A DNA stretch of 64,000 nucleotides from Candidatus Mailhella excrementigallinarum (lineage in GTDB: Bacteria; Desulfobacterota; Desulfovibrionia; Desulfovibrionales; Desulfovibrionaceae), in the NCBI GenBank assembly GCA_944324075.1, contig CALUUZ010000014.1, forward strand, positions 1-64,000, written 5' to 3'. The notes beneath the pieces are model-generated. The model did not search any database and was not told the DNA's origin. It saw nothing but the letters and a program-made list of their open reading frames with translations. Shown piece after piece: positions 26,302-34,148 of this stretch. Both the position numbers and the translations under genes were made by a program. How positions within the stretch are numbered: the stretch's first letter is position 1; each line of letters opens with the position of its first letter.

Positions 26302-27495
26302 ATGCCGCATCCGCTTTCCCCCAGACTCTTTCATGACGAACTTGTCCGGCACGATCGCGCGGAACTTGCCCGCCGCCTTTCCGCCGCCCCGGAGCAGGCC
26401 GCGCTCCGCGCCATTGCCGCCGCCGAACAGGGCGGCCGCCTGACGGAAGACGACTATATCGCCCTGCTCTCCCCCGCCGCCGCGCCGCATCTGGAACGCA
26501 TGGCCGGGGCCGCCCGCGCGATCACCCTGCGCAACTTCGGCCGTGCGGTGCAGCTGTTCACGCCGCTGTACCTCGCCAACCACTGCACCAACCGCTGCGT
26601 GTACTGCGGCTTCAACACCGGCAACGCCATTCCCCGGCGCAGGCTGAGCATGGAGGAGGTTGACGCCGAGGGCGCGGCCATTGCCGCCACCGGCCTGCGG
26701 CATATCCTCCTGCTCACCGGCGACGCCCCCAGGCTCACGGGGCCGGAATACATCGCGGAAGCCGCCCGCGTGCTGCGCCGCCACATGCCGGGCATCAGCG
26801 TGGAAGTCTATTCCCTGACCGAAGAGGAGTACGCGCTGCTGGCCGACTCCGGCGTGGACGGCATGACCATGTTTCAGGAAACCTACAACGAGGAACTCTA
26901 TGCCCGCCTTCACCCCGCCGGGCCGAAGCGGGACTTCCGCTTCCGCCTTGACGCGCCGGACAGGGCGGGCCGCGCCGGGCTGCGTTCCCTCAACGTGGGC
27001 GCGCTGCTCGGCCTGGACGACTGGCGGGCGGACAGCTTCCTCACCGGCCTGCACGCCCGCTGGCTCCAGAAACAGCATCCCGCGGCGGACATCGCCCTGT
27101 CCGTGCCGCGCATGCGGCCCCATGTGGGCGTTTTCGACGACGTGCATCCCGTATCCGACCGGGATCTGGTGCAGATCATTGCGGCGGCCCGGCTCTTCCT
27201 GCCCACGGCGGGCATCGTCGTTTCCTCGCGGGAACGCGCGGACTTCCGCGATCATCTCATGCGCATCGCCGTCACCCGCGTTTCCGCCGGGGTGTCCACC
27301 GCCGTGGGCGGCCATGCCGGAGCGCCCGCGCAGGACGGGGACTCCCCCCAGTTCGATATCGCGGACACGCGCAGCCCGGCGGAGATGAGCGCCGCCATCC
27401 GCTCCCTCGGCCTTGCGCCGGTGTTCAAATACTGGGAACCCCTGGAAGGGGAAAGCTTTCACTGCGGCAGAGCCTCCGGCGGGAGCGGGGCATGA
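26302..27495 (+). CDS. thiH: 2-iminoacetate synthase ThiH
   Basis: A 397-residue radical-SAM enzyme that cleaves tyrosine to p-cresol and dehydroglycine (2-iminoacetate) for the thiazole ring. It is the oxygen-independent alternative to ThiO, which fits an anaerobe. The cluster motif CxxxCxxC is at Cys95, Cys99 and Cys102 (CTNRCVYC). Further ThiH blocks: LLLTGDAPRLTG, VYSLTEEEY, FQETYN, PHVGVFDDVHPVSD-like segment and GHAGAP. Its stop overlaps the thiF start as ATGA, so translation is coupled. Confidence 0.96.
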   Translation: MPHPLSPRLFHDELVRHDRAELARRLSAAPEQAALRAIAAAEQGGRLTEDDYIALLSPAAAPHLERMAGAARAITLRNFGRAVQLFTPLYLANHCTNRCVYCGFNTGNAIPRRRLSMEEVDAEGAAIAATGLRHILLLTGDAPRLTGPEYIAEAARVLRRHMPGISVEVYSLTEEEYALLADSGVDGMTMFQETYNEELYARLHPAGPKRDFRFRLDAPDRAGRAGLRSLNVGALLGLDDWRADSFLTGLHARWLQKQHPAADIALSVPRMRPHVGVFDDVHPVSDRDLVQIIAAARLFLPTAGIVVSSRERADFRDHLMRIAVTRVSAGVSTAVGGHAGAPAQDGDSPQFDIADTRSPAEMSAAIRSLGLAPVFKYWEPLEGESFHCGRASGGSGA

Positions 27496-28124
27496 TCGGG
27501 GACGCCGCCCGGCCCGGCCCGGACTGGGATGATGTCCTTGCCCGGCACCTGCCGCCCGGGCACATCGCCCGTCTGCGCGATGCCCGCGTGGGCATCGCGG
27601 GCGCGGGAGGGCTGGGTTCCAACTGCGCCATGCTGCTCGTCCGCTCCGGCATCCGCCGTCTGCGCATCGCGGACCCGGACGTGGTGGATCTCTCCAACCT
27701 CAACCGTCAGTTCTTCTTCCCCGGCCAGGTGGGACGGGCCAAGGTCGACGCGCTGGCGGAAAACCTGCGCGCGCTCAACCCCATGCTGGAACTCGAGCTG
27801 ATCCGGGAACGGCTGGACGGCCCCGCGGCCGGAGCCTTTTTCACCGGCTGCGACATCGTGGCGGAGGCAGTGGACAGCGCCGCGGCCAAGCAGGAGCTTG
27901 TCCATGCCCTGCTTGCAGCCGGTCACGGCGTCGTCGCCGCCTCGGGCATGGGAGGATGGGGCGGGGACATGAGCCGCCGCGTCCTCGGCCGTCTTACCGT
28001 AGTCGGGGATTTTGCGGCGGAAGTCGGCCCCGGCAGGCCCGCCCTCGCCCCCCGCGTGATGATGGCCGCCGCCATGCAGGCCGACGAGATCATCCGCCGG
28101 ATTCTGGAGGGGGAAGAGAAGTGA
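27492..28124 (+). CDS. thiF: ThiS adenylyltransferase ThiF
   Basis: A 210-residue E1-like enzyme that adenylates the C-terminal glycine of ThiS. The nucleotide-binding loop GIAGAGGLGSN is at about 35-45, followed by IADPDVVDLSNLNRQFFF (the conserved Asp and Arg of the fold) and GRAKVDALAENLRALNP. No CXXC zinc pairs are visible, as in the short ThiF/MoeB-like subgroup of anaerobes. It overlaps thiH by four bases. An AG microsatellite and R3 sequence follow. Confidence 0.93.
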   Translation: MIGDAARPGPDWDDVLARHLPPGHIARLRDARVGIAGAGGLGSNCAMLLVRSGIRRLRIADPDVVDLSNLNRQFFFPGQVGRAKVDALAENLRALNPMLELELIRERLDGPAAGAFFTGCDIVAEAVDSAAAKQELVHALLAAGHGVVAASGMGGWGGDMSRRVLGRLTVVGDFAAEVGPGRPALAPRVMMAAAMQADEIIRRILEGEEK

Positions 28125-28149
28125 GAGCAAGACGTTGAAGTAGAAAAAA

Positions 28150-28169
28150 AAGAGAGAGAGAGAGAGAGA
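28150..28169. repeat. AG dinucleotide microsatellite
   Basis: An A tract at 28144-28150 followed by nine AG units (28151-28168), 25 bp after the thiF stop and 285 bp before thiE copy 2. It is the only simple dinucleotide repeat of this length I see in the window. Confidence 0.8.
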
Positions 28170-28195
28170 AATGCGGGGGATAACAGGTTCCCTGG

Positions 28196-28436
28196 GTCAG
28201 ACGGCGGCAACGAACGTTGCCGCAAGAGTGCCCATGTTCCACATGGGCGGAAGCGTCCTTTGTTCCCCGGCCGGCTACGCTTCGTCTCGCGCGGCTGCGC
28301 CGCTCTCGACCGCACTTCGCGCGACATCTGGCCGCTCCTCGTCCCCCCTCCATGCCGCCTTCCGGGCGCAGCGGGGGCTCGTCGCTCAAAGCTCGCTACG
28401 CGCGCTGCTCCGCAGGTTAAAGGAGCCAACCATAAC
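28196..28436 (-). mobile_element. R3 MITE copy, inverted, ends eroded
   Basis: Contains GCGGCAAC/GTTGCCGC, the covarying hairpin CCCATGT/ACATGGG, the GCTACGCTTCGTCTCGCGCGG block shared with 39590 and 41909, and GGTTAAAGGAGC. It lies between thiF and thiE copy 2. Confidence 0.7.
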
Positions 28437-28454
28437 CATTGTCAGGGAGTTCTC

Positions 28455-29108
28455 ATGAACGTCACCCGCATCCTGCCCGGCACACGTCCCGACGCGGATA
28501 TCTATGCCCTTACCGACAGCCGCCTCTCTCTCGGCCGTTCCCTTGAAGAGGTCGCCTCCGCGCTTCTGGGCGCGGGCGTCAGGATTCTTCAGTACCGCGA
28601 AAAGGAAATGGACGGCGGCGAAATGCTCGAACAGTGCCGCCTGCTGCGCCGTCTCACCCGCGACGCCTCCGCCTGCCTCATCATCGACGATCATATCGAT
28701 ATCGCCCTGCTCTGCGGAGCAGACGGCGTGCATGTCGGCCAGACGGACATCCCCGTCCCCGACGTGCGCGCTCTTGTCGGCCCTGACATGATCATCGGAC
28801 TCTCCACCCATTCCCCGGATCAGGCCCGCGCCGCCGCGGCCGCGGGCGCGGACTACATCGGCGTGGGGCCGATTTTCGCCACGCGGACGAAAAGGAACGT
28901 CTGCGCTCCGGTTACCCTGGACTATCTGGACTGGGTGGCCGGCAACATCAGCCTGCCCTTTGTCGCCATCGGCGGCATCAAGGAGCATAACATCGCGGAA
29001 GTGGCCCGCCACGGCGCGAAATGCTGCGCGCTTGTTTCCGAACTGGTGGGCGCGCCCGACATCGCGGCCAGAGTCGCCGCCGTGCGCGCGGCCATGCACG
29101 GCGCATGA
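28455..29108 (+). CDS. thiE: Thiamine-phosphate synthase, copy 2
   Basis: A 217-residue TIM-barrel enzyme, the second ThiE of the window and clearly diverged from copy 1. Signatures: IYALTDSRLSLGRS, GVRILQYREKEM (with GlnTyrArgLysGlu core), CLIIDDHIDIALLCGADGVHVGQ (read in two pieces around residue 85), GVGPIFATRTK and LPFVAIGGIKEHN. Copy 2 has QYREKE where copy 1 has QLREKE. The start follows CAGGGAG. It is probably the de novo enzyme, as it ends the riboswitch operon, although R3 and a microsatellite intervene. Confidence 0.93.
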   Translation: MNVTRILPGTRPDADIYALTDSRLSLGRSLEEVASALLGAGVRILQYREKEMDGGEMLEQCRLLRRLTRDASACLIIDDHIDIALLCGADGVHVGQTDIPVPDVRALVGPDMIIGLSTHSPDQARAAAAAGADYIGVGPIFATRTKRNVCAPVTLDYLDWVAGNISLPFVAIGGIKEHNIAEVARHGAKCCALVSELVGAPDIAARVAAVRAAMHGA

Positions 29109-29114
29109 CGCGGA

Positions 29115-29149
29115 CGCCCCGGCCTTCCGCAACATGGAAGGCCGGGGCG
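29115..29149 (+). terminator. Terminator-like hairpin after thiE copy 2
   Basis: CGCCCCGGCCTTCC (29115-29128) pairs perfectly with GGAAGGCCGGGGCG (29136-29149) across a 7-base loop, 6 bp after the stop. There is no T run. Confidence 0.55.
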
Positions 29150-29188
29150 CCGCAAGGGCCGGAGGTTCCGTGGAATACGGCCCGCCCC

Positions 29189-29356
29189 GGAGCGTTTTGC
29201 TCTCGAAGGTATCTGCCGCCGGAGACCCTGTGTTCCGGCCCGCAGGTTTCACGCTTCCGCCGGAGCGGCCGCAAGTGAATTGCGGCTGTCCGGCGTCGCG
29301 GTTTCAGTCTCGCCCTGCCCGGCTGAAGCAGAGCATTTCATGAGCGAAATGCCCTA
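29189..29356 (+). repeat. R2 repeat
   Basis: GGAGCGTTTTGCTCTCG edge, GCCGGAGACCCTGTGTTCCGGC stem, CGCCGGA...TCCGGCG outer stem around GCCGCAAGTGAATTGCGGC, then GAGCATTTC/GAAATGCCC. The final CTA is the complement of the porin stop codon TAG. Confidence 0.8.
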
Positions 29357-30733
29357 GAACGCATAGGTGAAGTTCACCGTTCCCCGGAAGCCGTTATCAT
29401 AGTCCGAACCCCAGACGTCCTTGTCGAAATCCGTCACCAGATAGGCCAGCAGCAGATTGGCGGTCAGATTCTGATACAGCTTGTAGCTGCTCAGGAAGTC
29501 CACTTCCCACGCGGAATCGCTGGTGGTCATGTACGTTGCGGGATTGGCGAGATCCCCCATCATGGCCCTCCGATCGCCGTTGGTGATCCGGTTGGTGTTG
29601 TTGGTGCCCTGGAAGTAGGACACCGACAGCGCATGGGTGAGGTCTTCCACAAAGCTGACGTCCTTCACGCCAAGCTGCACGCCCCATGTGCCGGCAGGGT
29701 TGCAGTTGTCGATGGTCGCGCCCAGCAGGTCGTTGCCGTCGAAATAGATGCCGGATGCGTCAAAGGCTCCGGCATTGTCCACGGACAGCATGCGTCCGCT
29801 CTTCCGGGAGTCCGCGTCATCGCCGGAGGCGTACCAGCCCTTCAGGAAGGGCGTGACGGCGTCGGCCTTCATCTCCGCGCCGAGGGCGGCGTACCAGCCC
29901 CTGCGTTCGGCGTCGCCGTTCGCGTCATTGCCGCTGTAAATGAAGTCGCCCGTAATCGTGAAGGGATCAAACAGGGCCAGTTCGCCGCCGATGCCGGCCC
30001 AGTACACGGTGGTGCGGGCCTCATCCGCCGCGCCGTATCCCATCATGTCCAGACTTCCGGGAGCCTTGACGCCGTCTCCGTTGCCGTGCAGCCCGATCAT
30101 GCCCCAGGGCGTGACCCGGAAGCCTTCCGAAACCACGTCCACGGCCAGATAGGCGAGATCCACGCTGTTATGGGCATGATGCTCCACACCCCACTTGTTC
30201 AGGTCGGCGGCGGGACGCAGCCAGCCGACGGTCAGGCCGGTCATTTCGCTGAACGGAATGCTTACCATGATGCCGTCGCTGACATCGTCAAGCACGGGGG
30301 AGCCGAAGGTATAGGACGGCGTGGACACCACCTGGCGGCCCATGCGCACCTGCACGTCAGTGGAGGGAATCAGCCAGTCCAGATAGGCCAGACGCGCGGT
30401 CACTTCGTTGCCCGGACCGCCCACGCCGTTCTGTCCCCAGTAATAGTAGTTGGCGTTGTCGCCCGCGGTGGCCTGGAGCTGCACGCGGCCGGAGAGGTAT
30501 TCGCTCGCCGCCAGATCAAAATTGATGCGGACGCGCTGGGCCGCATTGAAGGTTCCCCGGGAGCCGTCCCGGGCATCGCGGTGCTTGTTGAGGGCATCCC
30601 TGCCGAACAGGTTGTCGACAAAGGTGAAGGAAGCCAGCCATTCGCCGGAAACCTTCACATCCACGGCGGAAGCGCTGTCGGCGGCGGAGAGGATCATCCC
30701 GCCGGCCAGAAGAAGAGTAACGAGCTTTTTCAT
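29354..30733 (-). CDS. Outer membrane homotrimeric porin
   Basis: A 459-residue beta-barrel porin of the type abundant in Desulfovibrio. A signal peptide (MKKLVTLLLAGGMILSAADS to SAVDV) leads to a mature protein rich in alternating polar/aromatic strands, ending in an aromatic residue (TYAF), the outer-membrane insertion signal. Characteristic segments: RINFDLAASEYLSGRVQLQA, RLAYLDWLIPSTDVQVRMGR and YFQGTNNTNRI. It allows diffusion of small solutes. AAGGA precedes the ATG. The leader holds a hairpin CCGCGCG/CGCGCGG at 30771-30789. Its TAG stop is part of R2. Confidence 0.9.
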   Translation of the reverse strand: MKKLVTLLLAGGMILSAADSASAVDVKVSGEWLASFTFVDNLFGRDALNKHRDARDGSRGTFNAAQRVRINFDLAASEYLSGRVQLQATAGDNANYYYWGQNGVGGPGNEVTARLAYLDWLIPSTDVQVRMGRQVVSTPSYTFGSPVLDDVSDGIMVSIPFSEMTGLTVGWLRPAADLNKWGVEHHAHNSVDLAYLAVDVVSEGFRVTPWGMIGLHGNGDGVKAPGSLDMMGYGAADEARTTVYWAGIGGELALFDPFTITGDFIYSGNDANGDAERRGWYAALGAEMKADAVTPFLKGWYASGDDADSRKSGRMLSVDNAGAFDASGIYFDGNDLLGATIDNCNPAGTWGVQLGVKDVSFVEDLTHALSVSYFQGTNNTNRITNGDRRAMMGDLANPATYMTTSDSAWEVDFLSSYKLYQNLTANLLLAYLVTDFDKDVWGSDYDNGFRGTVNFTYAF

Positions 30734-30860
30734 GACGCCACATCCTTGAAGGAGAGTTTTTGCTGACGCCCCGCGCGAAATGCGCGCGGCGCATACCCTG
30801 ACCATGCTTCTACTCTCCGCCGGATGATGGGCATATGATATTGTGATGATTTTATTTTCA

Positions 30861-30989
30861 GGCTCTGTCATGGAATGGTGCCGAACATGTCCCTGACGGG
30901 CTGCCTTGCGGCAATGAACATTGCCGCCTGTGCCGGAGCAAAACGATACGCCCCGCGCAACGCTGTCAACTCCATTCCATGCCAGAGCC
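30861..30989 (+). mobile_element. Short R3 MITE inserted at the 3' end of the pseudouridine synthase gene
   Basis: A 129-bp element with 18-bp ends, GGCTCTGTCATGGAATGG and, on the other strand, GGCTCTGGCATGGAATGG, one mismatch. The interior has GCGGCAAT/ATTGCCGC and GCGCGGGGCGTATCG in reverse. The flanks CAAAAACA and TGAAAATA (read on the minus strand) agree at 5 of 8 positions, so a target duplication is not clear. Confidence 0.82.
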
Positions 30990-31928
30990 TGTTTTTGCAA
31001 GCCACGCTTCCCCGGCGCGGCGGGCTTCCCCGCCCAGCGTCTCCAGCCAGTCCGGCAGGCAGGACGCGGCGAAGCCCGGCAGCTCGATCCTCCCGTGGTG
31101 CAGGAAAAAACGCTCTTCCGCCGCGGGGCGGCCTTCCGCGCCGTAACGCGCGTCGCCCAGCAGGGGATGCCCCAGCGAGGCGGCATGAGCCCGGATCTGA
31201 TGCCGCGCGCCCTTGAGGATCAGGCATCCGGCCAGCGTGGCTTCCCCGGCAGGCTCCGCGATATCCCGCAGCCGATCGGGAGCGAGGTGCGCCAGCGGCA
31301 CAATCAGGGTATGTCGGCGGTGATCGGGATGTTCCGCCATTTCCGCCAGCACCCGTTCCCTCCCCTTCAGGATCAGGCGCAGCTTCACCAGCCGTTCGCC
31401 TTCCAGCCTTCCCTGAAGCAGAGCCAGATAATGCTTGCGGGTCAGTCCGCCGTCCTGCGCCTCCTTCCAGCGCCTTTCCCCTTCCGCGTCCAGCGCCGCC
31501 ATGACGATGCCCGAAGTCGCGCAGTCCAGCCGGTTCAGCAGGCGGGCGCACCCCGGAAGCCCCGCCAGCAGAGCCTCCAGACTGGTTCCGGGCTTTCCCG
31601 CCAGAGCCTCGCTGTGCATTCCGGCGGGCTTGAACAGCGCGGCCAGCCCGCCCGCCTCCGCTTTCTCCGGGGTCAGCACATGCGCCGCGGCGCGGGACAG
31701 GAATGTCTCGTCGCCGTCCTCCTCCGGCGCGGCCAGCGTCAGCACATCGCCGGGCCGGGTTCTGTAGGCGGCGGGGCGCGCCCTGCCGTTGACCAGCGCC
31801 CGCCCGAGCCCGCACGCGCGGCGTCTGCCGCGCAGTCCCGCGCCCGGCAGAAGCTCCGCCAGCGCCGCGTCCAGTCTCCTGCCGGCGTCACCTTCATCAA
31901 CCACAATGCTCAGAGGCTCATCCGCCAT
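30966..31928 (-). CDS. RluA-family pseudouridine synthase
   Basis: A 320-residue enzyme converting uridine to pseudouridine in rRNA or tRNA. The catalytic motif RLDCATSGI with its Asp lies near residue 140, preceded by LFKPAGMHSE and followed by RKHYLAL and the C-terminal GARHQIRAHAASLGHPLLGDARYG-type segment (HQIRAHAASLGHPLLGD). An S4-like N-terminal domain (GRRLDAALAELL to RPGDVLTL) is present, as in RluC/RluD. The last seven residues GSGMEWS and the stop are encoded by the end of the R3 element. The start MADEP is chosen because earlier in-frame sequence overlaps modC. Confidence 0.9.
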   Translation of the reverse strand: MADEPLSIVVDEGDAGRRLDAALAELLPGAGLRGRRRACGLGRALVNGRARPAAYRTRPGDVLTLAAPEEDGDETFLSRAAAHVLTPEKAEAGGLAALFKPAGMHSEALAGKPGTSLEALLAGLPGCARLLNRLDCATSGIVMAALDAEGERRWKEAQDGGLTRKHYLALLQGRLEGERLVKLRLILKGRERVLAEMAEHPDHRRHTLIVPLAHLAPDRLRDIAEPAGEATLAGCLILKGARHQIRAHAASLGHPLLGDARYGAEGRPAAEERFFLHHGRIELPGFAASCLPDWLETLGGEARRAGEAWLAKTGSGMEWS

Positions 31929-31998
31929 GCGTTCCTCCCGACGGTCACGCTTCCGCTTCAAAGGGTGTCCCGTTTGTCCGTCAAGCCTACCAACTGCT

Positions 31999-32796
31999 AT
32001 GCTGCCTGACAATATGCTGTCCGTGACCCTGAGCAAACGCCTGGGAGACTTTTCCCTGCACATGGAGTTCCGCCTTGCGGAACGCTCCGTCTGCGCGCTG
32101 TTCGGCCCTTCCGGTTCCGGCAAGAGCACCCTGATCAACTGCATTGCCGGACTGCTGAAGCCGGACGCGGGGCGCATCGAATGCGACGGGGATATCTGGT
32201 TCGACGCGGAACAGGGCATCCATCTCCCTCCCGAACGGCGCGAAATCGGATACGTCTTTCAGGACGGACGGCTTTTCCCCCACCTCCGCGTGCGGGAAAA
32301 TCTGCTCTTCGGGCAGCGCTTCCGCCCGGGCCGCCCCGGAAACGGCGCAGATCTTTCCCTTGAGGATGCCGTCGAACTGCTGGGCATCGCCCATCTGCTG
32401 CGGCGCATGCCCGCCACGCTCTCCGGCGGCGAGAAACAGCGCGTGGCCATAGGGCGCGCCCTGCTCCGCCGCCCCCGCCTGCTGCTCATGGACGAGCCTC
32501 TGGCGGCGCTTGATCCTTCCCGGCGCGCCGAACTCATGGAGTACATCGCCCGCATCCCGGACGCATGGAACGTCCCGATTCTCCATGTCACCCACTCCGT
32601 GGAAGAGGCCCTGCGCCTCGCCCCGTCCACCCTGCTCATCCGGAACGGAAGGGCGGAAGCCTTCGGCCCCACGCGCGATGTCCTGCAAAAGGCCGGGGCG
32701 CCCTCTCCGTTCCTCCATCACCCTTCTTCCCCGACAGGAGACTGCCATGCTTCGATCCGTACGGAAAATCCTCATGCGCACCGCCTTTCCGCGTAA
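31999..32796 (+). CDS. modC: Molybdate ABC transporter ATP-binding protein
   Basis: A 265-residue ATPase that powers molybdate import. Walker A GPSGSGKST (36-44), Q-loop GYVFQDGRLFPHL, signature LSGGEKQR (141-148), Walker B LLLMDEPLAALD and switch HVTHS. The VFQD-R-LFPHL form of the Q-loop is typical of ModC. It ends without the C-terminal MOP domain that binds molybdate in E. coli ModC. A second ATG at 32014 is possible; no strong ribosome-binding site precedes either. Its last 50 bp overlap modA. Confidence 0.92.
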   Translation: MLPDNMLSVTLSKRLGDFSLHMEFRLAERSVCALFGPSGSGKSTLINCIAGLLKPDAGRIECDGDIWFDAEQGIHLPPERREIGYVFQDGRLFPHLRVRENLLFGQRFRPGRPGNGADLSLEDAVELLGIAHLLRRMPATLSGGEKQRVAIGRALLRRPRLLLMDEPLAALDPSRRAELMEYIARIPDAWNVPILHVTHSVEEALRLAPSTLLIRNGRAEAFGPTRDVLQKAGAPSPFLHHPSSPTGDCHASIRTENPHAHRLSA

Positions 32797-33523
32797 CTTC
32801 GCCGTCCTTGCCGCCGCGCTGCTCTGCTCCGCCGCCCTCGCGGTCTCCGCCGGGGCCGAACCGCCCGCCGTGACCACCGGACTGGGCTACAAGCCCATGG
32901 TGCAGGAGCTGTGCGCGCTTTACGCGCAGAAAAGCGGACAGAAGCCCGTGGAAATGTATAACGGCAACATCGGGCAGATGCTTGAGCAGATCAGGGCGGG
33001 CAGCGGCGCTTCCGTCGTGGTGTCCGACAGGGCCACGCTGGAGAGTTCGAACGTGGCCTTTGCCGAATTCCGTCCGCTGGGTCGGGCTGTCCTCATGCTG
33101 GCATGGAAAAAGGGCGTGGACATCAGGGACCCCGCCGATCTGAAAAAGCCGGAAATCGGGAGCATCGGCTACCCGGACGCCAAAGCCGCCATCTACGGCA
33201 AGGCGGCTGTGGCCTTCATGAAGGGCAACGGCCTGTATGAAGAACTTCAGCCCAGGCTGACCATGTTCTCCACCGTGCCGCAGGTCTTTTCCTATCTTGT
33301 GTCCGGCAACCTCGACGCGGCCTTTGTCAATGAGGCGCTGATCAGGAAGCAGGGCGGCAAGATCGGCGGCTGGATGGAGCTGGACAAGGGTTATGAACCG
33401 CTGTTCCTCGTGGCGGGTGTGGTCAGGGGCCATGAGAACGACCCGGACGTCAAGGCGTTCCTCGACTTTTTGGGGTCGCCGGAAGCGAAGGCCGTCTGCG
33501 TGAAGAACAACCTGCGGCCGTAG
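32747..33523 (+). CDS. modA: Molybdate-binding periplasmic protein
   Basis: A 258-residue solute-binding protein. The first 37 or so residues are a signal peptide (RTAFPRNFAVLAAALLCSA to SAGA). The rest is a type II periplasmic fold: GSGASVVVSDRATLE, GRAVLMLAWKKGVDI, TVPQVFSYLVSGNLDAAFVNEAL and a C-terminal VKAFLDFLGSPEAK. These fit ModA, although the ligand-binding serines are not all obvious. The ATG has CAGGAG upstream and lies inside the 3' end of modC, a 50-bp overlap implying coupling. Confidence 0.87.
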   Translation: MLRSVRKILMRTAFPRNFAVLAAALLCSAALAVSAGAEPPAVTTGLGYKPMVQELCALYAQKSGQKPVEMYNGNIGQMLEQIRAGSGASVVVSDRATLESSNVAFAEFRPLGRAVLMLAWKKGVDIRDPADLKKPEIGSIGYPDAKAAIYGKAAVAFMKGNGLYEELQPRLTMFSTVPQVFSYLVSGNLDAAFVNEALIRKQGGKIGGWMELDKGYEPLFLVAGVVRGHENDPDVKAFLDFLGSPEAKAVCVKNNLRP

Positions 33524-33873
33524 GGGGGGGAGTGCCGGCGGGGCGGCAACGCTGTGATATTACTGAACCTCGGGCGTTTCTGGCTCGAAGTCCTGCACGA
33601 TGCATGGAATGCGGAGCACAAGGATCAATTTTCCGCAGTTCCACGGCTTAACCTGCCTGCGCGGTTTCGGAGTCCAAAACGCGCAGGCCAGGGAAACGCC
33701 TCCCCATTGGAGTAAGCACGCGAGAGACGCGGTGAACCGCGAAGCGGGTCAGCCGCGCGGCAAGCGTGCGGACGTTGAACGGGGAGCGAAGGAAGGTAAG
33801 ATAAAGCGATACAGGGAGGCCTGCGCGGCAGAAAAGCGGGAAGGGTGCTCCGAGGGGGATTGACAAGGGGGGC
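33524..33873. other. Unexplained structured spacer between modA and modB
   Basis: About 350 bp unlike R1-R3. A stem CCTGCGCGGTTT (33655-33666) pairs with AAAACGCGCAGG (33677-33688) with one mismatch; next GCACGC/GCGTGC (33716-33769) encloses CGCGGT/ACCGCG (33729-33742). From 33781 it is strongly purine-rich. No recognisable protein in any frame. It may be an RNA leader for modB or a decayed gene. Confidence 0.45.
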
Positions 33874-34078
33874 CGCCGGGAGGGCGGAAGAAAAAAAGAG
33901 CTGCTCCACCCGAACAGACGATGCTCTGCCCTTCGTGTCACACCACTTTCAACCCCGCGTGTTCGCACGCTTCCGTCATCTCGCCGGGAGGGCGGACAGA
34001 AAAAGAGCCATTTCACTCAAACATACGATGCTCCACCTGCGGGATACACTATCCCGTATGGGGGGAGTATCTGACCTT
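33874..34078 (+). repeat. Imperfect tandem duplication upstream of modB
   Basis: Two units about 108 bp apart, starting at 33874 and 33982. Both begin CGCCGGGAGGGCGGA, a small hairpin with a GGGAG loop, continue with an A-rich AGAAAAAGAGC-like stretch and reach CGATGCTC after about 50 bp (33919 and 34026). The units then diverge. Confidence 0.65.
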
Positions 34079-34148
34079 CTGTAAGGCCCCGCCATGTTCC
34101 CACTGGATGAACTCAGCTCGCCGGAAGTCAGCTTCTCTCTGCGCCTGA
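33921..34148 (+). CDS. Possible small zinc-ribbon protein
   Basis: A 75-residue frame with CPSC near the N-terminus and CSTC about 35 residues later. The spacing and the intervening SPGGR resemble MJ0042-type zinc ribbons (CPxC, PGG-R, RCxxCG). Against a real gene: no ribosome-binding site in front of the ATG, it overlaps modB by 55 bp, and it lies across a tandem DNA duplication that could create the repeated Cys codons by chance. Its product, if made, might be regulatory. Confidence 0.3.
   Translation: MLCPSCHTTFNPACSHASVISPGGRTEKEPFHSNIRCSTCGIHYPVWGEYLTFCKAPPCSHWMNSARRKSASLCA

Noticed and set aside
29354-31186. Extended reading frame that would fuse the porin to upstream sequence
   Set aside because: The extra part is R3 and antisense rluA-like sequence; the porin has its own signal peptide, ribosome-binding site and ATG at 30733.
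33655-33780. Group II intron, cobalamin riboswitch or tRNA in the modA-modB spacer
   Set aside because: Stems are present but I could not find the intron domain V, the B12 box or a tRNA cloverleaf.
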